A stretch of 64,000 bases of DNA, taken from assembly GCA_001972305.1 (NCBI GenBank), contig BDDD01000911.1:443441-507440 (forward strand). The letters run 5' to 3'. Positions within the stretch are counted from its first letter, which is position 1. The number at the start of each line of letters is the position of its first letter. Below are positions 22,187 through 32,553 of this stretch, piece by piece. Source of the DNA: Cephalotus follicularis (Eukaryota; Streptophyta; Magnoliopsida; Oxalidales; Cephalotaceae). The translations under genes and the position numbers were made by a program. The notes beneath the pieces were generated by a model. The model was not told the origin of the DNA. It saw only the letters and a list, made by a program, of their open reading frames with translations, and made no database searches.

Positions 22187-22980
22187 AATTAAAAAAGACC
22201 AGGTTCATCGTCTTCCTCAACACCAGAAAATCAACATGAAAAGCACATACAATCCAGTCCGTTTTTAGCCCAATTTATGACATGCATGGCAGGTTTACAA
22301 AAAGCAACAACCATAATAACAATCCAACAATCCACAGTCCACATACTCAAGCATTTCATCATTGAACAATCACTATTTTTGAAATCAAATTTGCATGTAT
22401 AAATCCCCTACCTTTGATTCCAAGTTAGGAACCGAAAGTCCATGTAACACCCCCGAAGGTGGGAGCGTTTACAGGACATACATACATAACTGAACAGATC
22501 AAAATATAAAACTTAACTTTATTCATACCGTGGTGGTCTAAAACATAATCTAATGTCAAAAAAAAAATCAAAATCTGAAAATCATAAACTGAGAGTCATA
22601 ACAAAATCCGAAACCAAAATATTGTTTATAAAACTGGCCTAAACATGCCCATAAAACAACATAAATATAATAAGTCCAACTCCTAGATGATCCTCACACA
22701 TAGGGTACCTTCTTATCACACATTTCCCTGATGCTCCTGATAACCTGCCGCATGGAAACAAAAACGCTACTAAGCAAACCTTAGTGCGGATATAGAATGT
22801 AAAAGCAGTAAACGATAATTTTAGAAGACAATAAGATTTCTAAATAAGCTCAAAGATATAAATCTTAAACAATAATCAGTTTAAACATTCTTTTATAAAT
22901 TACCTTATTAATTTTAGTATAAACCAAATTCATAACTTTCAAAACATAAAGCATACCTTTCAAAACATTAAGTTCCATAC

Positions 22981-23089
22981 TGTTGACGTTTAAGTCTCAA
23001 TCCTTGTTTTGATGATAACATATTTGCATCTAACTAAGTTGATTTATGTGCAAGGAATTACAAGTTGACCCCCCCTTGTAGTTTATTCA
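22981..23089 (+). mobile_element. 109 bp mini solo LTR, TSD catac
   Basis: It starts TGTTGACGTT and ends TTTATTCA, with catac at 22976-22980 and again at 23090-23094. Its first 90 bp align with the start of the copia-type solo LTR at 15810 (both have a GATGATAACA-like stretch, ATTTGCAT and ATGTGCAAG). It is therefore a deletion derivative of that LTR family, keeping both ends, or a very small non-autonomous LTR element. Confidence 0.8.
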
Positions 23090-23894
23090 CATACTGAGCA
23101 TCATAACATATCACATAACAGAACACATATAAGCAAGGGATTCGCGACATCCACATGCCACATAGAAATGACGTGTACGACACTACACAATCAATTCTTA
23201 AAACATATCATATCACATATTTCTAGGATCGATCCATACGCTTCTATCATAAATAACGGATCCATAATCCTCCACAAAGCAAATCATAACATAGAGAGAC
23301 GCCATGGACTAATCACACCACCACGGAAAGTGTGATGCCTCTATGCCAAAGGACATGGATATGGTACGCCCCATAGGTGGGTACAAAAACTGAGTACTTC
23401 ACCATTTCAAAAATATTGATTTCAAAAATCAATTTAAAATACATATCAAAAGGTTTTCCGAACATATCCAAATCGTTATCAAACAATAGAATTTCATATT
23501 ACACATATTTTCATAATCGGAAATCAGCTCATTTAATTTCACAATAAAAGAGATCACAGCTGAATTTATAAAGTCTGAAATATTTAATTTCATAAAAATA
23601 TTAAAGCTGACTTAATTTCCAAAACATATCAAAATCCGTTGCATAACAAAATTCATAAAACTGAAGGAATATCGAAGAACGAAAAATCCGTACACAATCA
23701 TAAATTAAAACCCATAGGAATATATCAAGGAACGAACATCCGTACCTTAGCTGTCCAAGTCTAAACAGCCCAAAAACGAATCAAAAGCACACTTGGGACA
23801 CCCTAACCTCCACCACAGAATTTATTGAAACCTAGACAGATCAACAAAACCGGATACACAATTAAACAGACGTTAAAACACAAGCTACAAAAAC

Positions 23895-24121
23895 GTCAAC
23901 GTATATGTCCAAAAGCGTCGACGGTTTAATACAAAGCGTTGGCGCTTTTAGCCTAAACGTTAATAGAAGGCGCCGCACAAAGCGTCGAAGCAATTCATTG
24001 CAAAACACTACTAAAGTGTCATCGTTAACATGACAACACACAGCTAAGCGTCGACGGTATGCATGACAAAACACTATGAAAGCGTCGACGCATACATATA
24101 ACACACAACCAAAGCATCGAC
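23895..24121. repeat. Phased GCGTCGACGG array (D LTR, array a)
   Basis: Cores at 23895, 23917, 23938, 23959, 23984, 24018, 24050, 24084 and 24116. The first half steps by 21-25 bp and the second half by 32-34 bp. Intact words GCGTCGACGG/CA stand at 23917, 24050 and 24084; GTCAAC, GTTGGC and ATCGAC are variants. Confidence 0.82.
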
Positions 24122-24912
24122 AGTTAAGCCTTAAAATTTGACAAAAATGAAATAGAGACGACGCTTAGCAAATGCAACACAGTTTTCTATATGCATAGGG
24201 GTCATCATTTTGGATTGTAAAACGTGTACAAAAACCAGTTTCCTCAACATGAAGCAGTAAAACAATGATATACATGCAGCAAGACACGATTTTCTGATTA
24301 AAACTAGCTGTAGGAAACTTTTCAATATACGTTTATAAATTAGTTGTAAAAAAACTTAGTTTTTCTTCAACATGCATCCATAAAACAGTAGTATTCAAGT
24401 TGTAAACCATGTTTTCGATGCTTTGGAAAGTACCAGTATAACATTTCTATGCATAAACATACTTATATATAGGTTACACGAAGTAATAACGATTGTTAAA
24501 ACATATTTTCTGGCGTTTACACAATTTAAAACAGTTTTCTGGTATGGCATTTCTAAGGCAATTTTCATGACTAAACAACAAGGTTTGCATAATCTAATGA
24601 TCAATAACAGTAGTATATAATGAAAACTAAAACTTATGTTCAGAATATACCTTCAGACGATACCAAGAACGATGAAAAATGATGAACAATAGTGCAAGAA
24701 AATGGCTGCTTCTTCTGGTTTGCAAAATGTGCAGGCGATGGTTTTTGAAACAATGCAGTGATTTGTTTTTTTTGAAGAGGTAAAAACATGTGATTTCAAA
24801 TGGAAAAATGTGTGGCTTAATGACATTTCCTTTCATGCAGATACGAGTCCAATCACAGATGGAAAGAAGACAATCAGATTAATGGCAAAAATCCTTTTTC
24901 CAAAAATAAACC

Positions 24913-25061
24913 GTCGTCCAAAAAAAATAAGGAAGACGACATAAGCGTCGCCGGTTAATCAAAGGCATCAGCGTTTAACTCTTAAAGCATCGACGGTTAA
25001 TCAAAGGAGTCAGCGCTTAACCTAAGTATCAAAGCATCGATGCTAAAGCAATGGTTTCGAC
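24913..25061. repeat. Phased GCGTCGACGG array (D LTR, array b)
   Basis: Decayed words at 24913, 24947, 24967, 24989, 25009, 25036 and 25056, with steps of 34, 20, 22, 20, 27 and 20 bp. ATCGACGG and GTCAGCGC forms dominate. It lies 135-285 bp from the LTR 5' end, as in LTR1, LTR2 and LTR3. Confidence 0.75.
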
Positions 25062-25197
25062 GCTTTTGACGCCCAAGAAATAAAGGAAATAATAAGAGTT
25101 TTCAAAAACAATTTCGAACATTCCGAAAAACACATATCATAAACCGAACATAACATATGACACGTCAAACATATAGGCATGAAATCGGGATATTATA

Positions 25198-25216
25198 TCC
25201 ACCCCCCTTAAAAAAA
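25198..25216 (-). other. Polypurine tract of chromovirus D
   Basis: The minus strand reads a run of A then AAGGGGGGTGGA directly before the LTR. It marks the 3' LTR boundary and the minus orientation. Confidence 0.85.
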
Positions 25217-25252
25217 AGGATTTTGTCCCAAAATCATACATAACCACATACC

Positions 25253-26176
25253 TCAATCAAACAAGCGAGGGTATTCCTCCCAAATTTGTTCTTCCAATTC
25301 CCATGTAGCCTCACTCTCCAGATGATTCTTCCACAAGACCTTAACAAAATGAATGGTCTTGCTTCTCGTAACCCGCTCCTGTCGATCCAGAATAGCTTCC
25401 ACCTCCTCCTCACAAGATAAATCCTCTCGAATCCTATCCAAAGGATAGTGGACCACATGAAGGGGATGATACTGATAACCCCTCAACATAGACACATGGA
25501 ACATATTATAGACATGTGCTAACTGTGGAGGCAAAGCTAATCGATAAGCAACTGCTCCAACCTTTTCCAAAACTTCAAATGGTCCTATAAACTGAGGACT
25601 CAACTTCGCTTTCAACCCAAATCGATGGACTCCTTTCCACGGTGAAACCTTCAGAAATACAGGTTCACCTGCTTTAAACTCCAAGTCCCTTCGATTTTTA
25701 TCTGCATAACTATTCTGCCAGGATTGAACTACCTTCAATCTTTCCCTAGCTATAGTCACTTTATCAGTAGTGATCTGAACTACCTTGGGTCCTTCAATAA
25801 CTCTTTCTCCTACTTCATACCAACATGTCAGAGCTTGACACCTCCTCCCATACAAAGCCTCAAAAGGCACCATCCGAATGGTAGCATGCCAACTGTTGTT
25901 GTAGGCAAACTCCACCAAGATCAAATACTCATCCCAGTTTCCAGTCCACTCTAAGGAACAAGACCTCAACATGTCCTCTAAAGTATGGATAGTCCTCTCA
26001 GACTGCCCATCTGTGTGTGGGTGGAAAGCTGTACTGTAATTGAGTCGTGAGCCCCATGCTTTCTGAAACCCTTTCCAAAACCACGAAGTGAAACGGGGAT
26101 CCCTCTCTGAAACAATGAATACCGGTGTCCCATGAAGTCTCACTATCTCCTGCTAGAAAACCTCCGCCAAACGGTC
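25253..26176 (-). pseudogene. D pol, integrase core and chromodomain
   Basis: Open for 296 codons. It starts within the integrase core at [20 protein letters not shown], where the usual SDRD is SERD (catalytic Asp to Glu). It then has [20 protein letters not shown] with the catalytic Glu, the [20 protein letters not shown] region, VFHVSMLR-like [11 protein letters not shown], and a chromodomain at the end ([20 protein letters not shown], then EEYPRLFD). The chromodomain makes D a chromovirus. The upstream part is beyond LTR2 at 28926. Confidence 0.92.
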
Positions 26177-27510
26177 TGTCACACCCCGTTCTTCCCAAGT
26201 TACGTTTAGACAAGCATACATGGTGATATCAGAAATAAGCATAATAATATTCCAGCAACAATTCATAAATAAATTTACGGAGGCATTCGATAAGTCGGAA
26301 TATAAATACAAGTAATCCGCACGCATCCCATACTACGTGCGGGTAAAACCAACAAATATCCTTAACAAAGGAAAAAATACAACACCAACATGGGATGTGA
26401 TCCGTTCGATACAAAACTAAATACAGTACATCATAAAGAAATAACAACCTTAAAACGAAAGTAGAAGCTCTCCAAGCTTCAGCAGCAAGCCTCAAACGTC
26501 TCCACTTAATCTGAAATTGTAGGGGTTAGTCGTTGTCCTCGGCTAAGTAGGAAGAGAAAGTATGCTAAGGATTATATGAATGCAACATGTATGACAATTT
26601 ATATTTAAAATATCATTTAAATGTGCCAATATATAAGCAATCATGCCAAGTGGCCATAAAAGATCCATATGCAAGAATATCGCACAAGGGTACAATCAAT
26701 TCATCCATGGTTTGGGTGTCACATGCCGCTATCTCCTAGCTCCGACTGTGCACTACCCATCTATCTCATGAGTTTCGAGGATGATAGAACAGGTAACATT
26801 TACTACCGGCGTTGGCGGGTAGTTTAACAAATAAGGTCTGCAATGCAGACAAGTTTGGGTGATACTCTGGCCAACTCCTGGCACCCAGGATCACTTCCAT
26901 AGCCAGTGATATCCTCCATCACTCAACTACGGTAATAAGCATAGACAAACAATTCAAGCATTTCATTAATAATATTACATATATCAATAATATGCAATAT
27001 AAAAGTTGTTTTCTTTAGAAACATATAACAGTTCATTTATCGTACATCTCATAGGAGGGAAACTTGTCAATACAATAATGGTTCTCGATTTGGAGAACAA
27101 ACAGGTAGTATCTCTCATAGGAGGAAAATCAATAATTTCTTAAACAATAGGTTTTCATTGTAAATGATAGTTGATATCATAATTTGGGTACATAGCCCAT
27201 AGTTGGTTTCAATCATTGCAATATAAGTAGTAATAGTGTTGAATAGCACCAAAACAGTATATACTAATGTAAGGTAGCATAAACAGAAAAAATATCACAA
27301 ATCAGTAGCAATGCAAGGATTCACAAAGAATAGCATTACATAGTCAATTCATATGCAACTCTCACAAGGAGTGCGTACATTGTTTAGTTTTGGAATGTAA
27401 TGGTATATGAGGCCATGATTGACTGTTCTAATCATCCATATGGAGGCCAAGATAATTCCATTCAAAATTGAGGTCCAAACAGACCTATATTAGCATTTTT
27501 TACCCAGGAC

Positions 27511-27622
27511 AGTCGGCTGCCTTCAAGAGTAGCCGGCTGCTTTGGTTGAGTAGTCGACTACTTTGCCTTAGCAGTCGACTGGATAGGGTTGAGCAGTCGA
27601 CTGCCATGAAGAATAGTCGACT
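27511..27622. repeat. Phased AGTCGACTG array (LTR2, array a)
   Basis: Six words at 27511, 27531, 27552, 27573, 27595 and 27615, stepping 20, 21, 21, 22 and 20 bp. Four are AGTCGACT(G/A); the first two are AGTCGGCTG and AGCCGGCTG. This is the cleanest short example. Confidence 0.9.
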
Positions 27623-28671
27623 GCTCCTGCCCAGAAAATGCAGGCAGTTGCAGTTTGCAATTTTCAATCTCTAATACAAAGCCAATCAAACATACAACAA
27701 TGCAGAAAAATAAACATACATGATATGCATGCTCATATCCTCCAACACATATCGTTACCCCTACCTCAATAGCTTATCCCAAGATCAATTGGAGTGATCT
27801 TTCTCTTTGAGTTTCCAAAGCCTTTTCACCAATAATCTTTTATTTCTAGCAGGTTCAATCTATGTATGCATGTTGTTCAGTTATTAACCAGTAGGTATGA
27901 CTAAATATTAGCTACGATTACTACTTCATCAGTAGCCTATTATCAATTCCTTAAGTCTTAACTTCCATGTTACCACTTTCTCTTTGGAACTCTAAGTCAA
28001 GTATCTTTAAATTTCGGATTCATTGATCTTAACTTATTGATAGAAGGTATATACATACTTAAGGAAACTAGTAAGCATATATTCTGACATTAACAACAAC
28101 TATATTACAATTTAGAGGTATAATCTCCATTTTCTTGAACCATATGCTACCTCCTATTTCAATTATAGGAGTTGTTGATTCTTAACCATTAACAGGACAT
28201 ATTAACATTTCTAGCCACATTAGCATCATAACAACAGAGAGTTCGGATTGAGAACTTACCAAGAGAAACCAAAGCTTCAAAGGCTCCTTCTTTGAGCTCT
28301 CTAAATCCTTCCAAAGCAAGCCTTCACCAATTCCAGCAATTCTCCTCAATTCGGTGTTTTCTAACACTCACATTCATCTCTTGGAAAACTGATTTAAAGC
28401 TCAGGGACCTTGAATTCGCCAGAGTCCTTTAACTCATCCTTCTCTCATCACATGCACTTCTTTTCCTCTATTCTTTCTATCTCTTCCTCACCGTTTCTCT
28501 CTTTTGTTCCTGCAGGTTATAGGTCTGCAACTTGCAGAGGGAATAGAGGGCATGCAAGCACTCTAATTTGCATGCTCTAGCAGCTCCTGTCATGCGGGAC
28601 ACCTGCCCTCCATGCATTCCCTTTGGTTTCAGTCACACAGGCATGCACAAACACCTGTTCTGTACCGATCC

Positions 28672-28748
28672 AGTCGACTGTCTTCACTGGGCAGTCGGCT
28701 GCCCTACCACGCATTAGACAGTCAACTGCCCCCCTGTGGCAGTCGGCT
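28672..28748. repeat. Phased AGTCGACTG array (LTR2, array b)
   Basis: Four words at 28672 (AGTCGACTG), 28693 (AGTCGGCTG), 28720 (AGTCAACTG) and 28741 (AGTCGGCTG), stepping 21, 27 and 21 bp. The word class is the same as array a. Confidence 0.87.
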
Positions 28749-28925
28749 GTCAATGGTTGTTTTAGGGTTTCTTAAGTTTGATACTTCACCAAATGTTCAT
28801 CCATTCATCCCAAGCAATTACCAATCACAATCTTATAATAATTGGACATTAAATTCAAATGAGTGCACATTTTATTAATCAATTTTACAATGTACACGAA
28901 TTGAATTTGTGGTTATTACACGGTC

Positions 28926-30321
28926 CACAGAGAAATCCTCTTAAATAGCCAAGAAGTGAGCCGGTTTGGTCAATCGATCCACCACTACCTAAATAACATT
29001 ATTCCTCATGAAAGTCCTTGGTAACCTGTAACAAAATCCATGGATATGCTCTCCAATTTCCACACTGGAATCTCCAAGGGTTGCAATAATCCACTAGGTC
29101 ACTGATGTTCGATCTTGACCTGCTGACAGACCAAACACCTTCCAACAATCTCCGCTACATCCCTCTTCATCCCATTCCACCAGAAATTCTTCTTCAAGTC
29201 TCTATACATTTTCGTAGAACCAGGATATATAGAGAATGGAGAGTTGTGTGCCTCAGACAAAACGGCCTCTCGGATTTCAGGATCAGCCGGCACACAAAAT
29301 CGACTACCCAACCATATAACACCATGCTCATCCACACGAAACTTGGACTGCTTACCCTCATCAACATACTGGACTAAGGCCCATAACTCACCATCATCAC
29401 TCTGAGTTGCCTTAATCTGAGATATAAGGGTAGGTTCTACTCTCATCCACCAACAAAACCTCCAGAACCCTGAACAAACAAATTCAAATCTAGCTGCTCC
29501 ATATCCAAAATCAAATGCGGTTGAGTAAGCAAAGCCGCTACACTCCCAGAACTCTTCCTACTAAGAGAATTGTCTACCACATTCGCCTTACCTGGGTTGT
29601 ACTAAATGTTAACATCATAATCTTTCAGAAGCTCCAACCACCGCCTCTGCCGCATATTCAACTCCTTCTGAGTGAAAATGTACTTGAGACTCTTGTGATC
29701 GGTGAAAATGTCACAAGTTTCTCCGTACAAATAGTGCCTCCAGATCTTCAATGCAAAAACAACTGCTGCCAACTCCAGATCATGTGTAGGGTAGTTCACT
29801 TCATAAGGCTTAAGCTGTCTTGAAGCGTAAGCTATGACATGACCGTCCTGCATCAGAACACAACCCAAACCCTTCTTGGAAGCATCATTGTATATCTTGT
29901 ATCCACCTAACCCAGACGGCAAATGAAGAATTGGTGCAGACACAAGACCATTCTTCAACTTCTTGAAGCTTGCCTCCCATTCTTCACTCCACTCGAATTT
30001 GACTCACTTTCTCATAAGCTGAGTCAAAGGCAAGGCTATCGAGGAAAAGCCTTCCACAAACTGCCTATAGTAACCAGCCAAACCCAGAAAACTCCTAACC
30101 TCTGTCACTGTGGTAAGTCTCGGCCATTTAGTAATAGCCTTAACCTTAGCAGGATCAACACTAATACCTTCTGCTATAGCTACGTGGCCCAAGAATGCCA
30201 CATGTTCCAACCAGAATGCACATTTCAAAAACTTCTCATATTGCCGATTCTTCCTCATGATCCCCAGCACTATACGAAGATATTCCTCGTGTTCCCCCTT
30301 TGTCTTGGAATACACCAGGAT
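28926..30321 (-). pseudogene. D pol, RT end, RNase H and integrase N-terminus
   Basis: RT survives only from ILVYSK onward (30321; the DD residues are lost at the junction). RNase H follows (30300-29602: [46 protein letters not shown] with the TDA Thr changed, [11 protein letters not shown]). The integrase zinc region (29446-29099) has FWWNGMKRDVAEIVGRCLVC with both Cys intact. Stops occur near 30004, 29600, 29450 and 29098, then DFVTGYQG and DRLTKPAHFL lead to LTR2. Gag, protease and most of RT are missing. Confidence 0.88.
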
Positions 30322-30376
30322 TGATGGAATCGGATTAACCAATTCCAATGCCATAAATGGACTAAGGTGCATAGGG

Positions 30377-32553
30377 TGTAGAACAAAATTTTATATAACA
30401 AAATATGCAGCGGAAGAACACCCAACAAAAGCAAAAACAGTCCATTATGGCTTGACCACAGGCCACATGGATCACCACATCAACACAAGAGTTGAATTGG
30501 TGTCACCATAGCAAGTTATGGTGACAAACAAACTTGGGAACTAGATAGGGAGACAAGGATATATACCTACAAATGTTGGCTCCTTCGTCTTTGCCGCTAC
30601 TAGCTTGCGAAGGCTCCTTCTTTACTGCCCTCCAAGACGTTCAGCTACTGCTCCCAGCTGATGCACACCAGAAGGAAGAAAAAAAATAGTTTCCTTATGC
30701 ACTATCTCTTTCTCTCTCAAAACTTATAAAAAGGAAAATTGAGTTTGATTAATGCAATAAAAAGCAATATGCCCGAGATAAGTAACTTGCTTGGTGTTTG
30801 TAGGTGAAGGAAAACTCTAAGTGTAGAGAGAATACTCTTCTCGTTTTGCCCAGCAAAAAAAAAAAACCAACCAAACTGAAACATTTTCTGCACAAATAGC
30901 TTCTCACCAGCCCACATTCCCTCTCTCCCACTCTCCCACAAACATGGGATCATGGTCCTCACTCCCAGGGAGTATGTAGCCATGTTCCCCACGTTTCCAT
31001 AACGTGCATTGATGGGAGAAAACTGCTGGAGATGTGAGAGAAAACGTGCCCATGAAGTGAGATCGTGCACAGGCTGCACAACCCGAGCTAAGCGTCGACG
31101 CTTTCAACAATAGCGTCGACGCCTATGGATTACATGGCACTAAACGTCAACGTCTTTCTAAAAGTCATCAACGCTATATAAGCCTTAAGCTTTGATGCTT
31201 CCCTGAATGCGTCGACGCTTTGTCTAAAGGAAAACGCCGACACTTTCCCAAAAGGCATCGACGCTTTGACTGGTATATAAAGCATTTTGAGTATAAGTCC
31301 AACTTATTTAATCCCTTCTAATATTGATTAAGTAAAATAAAAAAAATGTGTTTCCACAAAATGTAAAATCCACATAACCGATATTTGACACCAAAACTTA
31401 ATATGTCCAACATATTAAAGAACTAATCATTATTGGGCAGGGACCCTATAAAATCTTGGTTAAGACCAGAGGTGTTCATAAATTACCGAAATACCCCTAG
31501 GGTTCGGTTTAGCCATTCTAAATGGTCCTAGACCAATTTAAATGCTCTCGGAATAATATCTAATATTATCCAGATGGAAAAATCAATCTAATTAATCTTT
31601 TCATAATTTATTACACAACTCATTAACCCTAGATTTTCTAAGTTATCGGTTCACATGTACTAAAATCCCTTGTCATACTTGGCCCCGATTGAGGTCTAGG
31701 GTAAGGATGTGTGTCAACCCTGGATCATACCTCAATGGCTAAAATATTTGATCATTACTAGGACCTTTGGTAAACTCTCCAGGAATCTAATTTCCAGTCT
31801 ACCTCAACCTTGGCCAAGGATTTCATAAGTCCAAAGTATAATCAGATCATAATAGAGCCGATCACCTTCGCTCAGGTGTGATAATCCCTTATTGCGCACT
31901 CACTTATATTTGTATAGATTCGATCATACCCAAAGACCACCCGATTGTCAGTCCTGAGCAAGGACTGGGTAAGGTGGAGATCAAAGCATAACCGTCTCCA
32001 TACAATATAGAGCAATCGCTCAGGTCTAAGGATCAGACGAGGTTGAGAACTCACTAAGTGATCATCACTTATACACAACCACAACAAGTAGGAGTCAATA
32101 CTGACACGAGAATAGTGACTATCCAAACAGTGTCTCCTATGCGGGTCCTGTTCAGTGCACACGCTCCCAGCACGCACCCCGTATTTGCCCTAGTGTCCAA
32201 CACAGATGGTAGTGAGATAAACCATCCTCCAATTCCATGAGCAGGCAACATACGCACAAGTCTATCCGGTTCACTAATGCCCAGAAATTGAACCTATGAC
32301 TTGGAACTAATTCGACATAAGGAATAAGGTAACCAATCTCATAGCCTCCATGCTAGGCATCCAACCTTATGTCAGGGAATCACAAGTGTAAGCAGGTAAA
32401 TAATAAACTACTACAATTAAGTGATAAAATACAAGTTATATAGCCATAACAAAATTAGCCCACATCATATATACAAGGAATAAGATTGTTCATACAAGAT
32501 AAGATATAATATGGCAACCCATCTAATGGCTTGTCGGGTCACTATATCTAACA
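30377..32553 (-). mobile_element. 3' LTR of copia C, about 2177 bp
   Basis: On the minus strand it starts TGTTAGATATAGTG (32553) after the pol end. The low edge is placed at 30377 because the minus strand there ends TTGTTCTACA, an imperfect match to the inverted start, shortly after a CTTCCGCTGC block that also stands near the end of the copia B LTR. Between 30322 and 30376 lie 55 bases of unassigned filler next to the truncated D RT. It contains a phased GCGTCGACGC array. The left boundary is uncertain. Confidence 0.72.
31094..31262. repeat. Phased GCGTCGACGC array (copia C LTR)
   Basis: Cores at 31094, 31115, 31146, 31167, 31211, 31236 and 31257, with steps of 21, 31, 21, 44, 25 and 21 bp. 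Words are AGCGTCGACGC at 31094, 31115 and 31211, plus GTCAAC, GCCGAC and ATCGAC variants. This is the gypsy word in a copia LTR. Confidence 0.87.

Larger units (their letters stand above)
20800..22442 (-). mobile_element. Truncated LTR F, gypsy type, inserted in E gag
   Basis: It starts TGTCACACCCCG inside the E gag and is homologous to LTR1: 'gtcctcactcggctaagtag' occurs at 21130 and near 1209, and the 'cctttgatt...caagttag' block occurs at 22410 and 2528. At 22442 it is cut by the LTR of D, and the remaining 760 bp seen in LTR1 are absent from the window. Strand is inferred by homology with LTR1. It carries array a with the GCGTCGACGC word, unlike LTR1. Confidence 0.82.
22443..25197 (-). 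mobile_element. 3' LTR of chromovirus D, about 2755 bp
   Basis: The high end adjoins the polypurine tract of D pol. On the minus strand the LTR begins TATAATATCCCG (TG changed to TA) and ends GGGGGTGTTACA at 22443. The low end cuts LTR F, so D inserted there; the flank is gtcca, but the matching copy on the far side is lost. It carries two phased arrays and a 109 bp insertion at 22981. No coding sequence. Confidence 0.87.
26177..28920 (-). mobile_element. Solo LTR (LTR2), gypsy type, 2744 bp, TSD cggtc
   Basis: It starts TGTCACACCCCG and ends GGTTATTACA; cggtc at 26172-26176 is repeated at 28921-28925. The D integrase reads across when it is removed. It is homologous to LTR3 for most of its length and is a solo LTR without internal sequence. 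Strand is from its high end, which on the minus strand (TGTAATAACCACAAATTC) resembles the LTR3 start. It carries two phased AGTCGACTG arrays. Confidence 0.94.

Noticed and set aside
30717-31110. Minus-strand frames in the copia C LTR
   Set aside because: No recognisable domain; non-coding LTR with low-complexity pieces.
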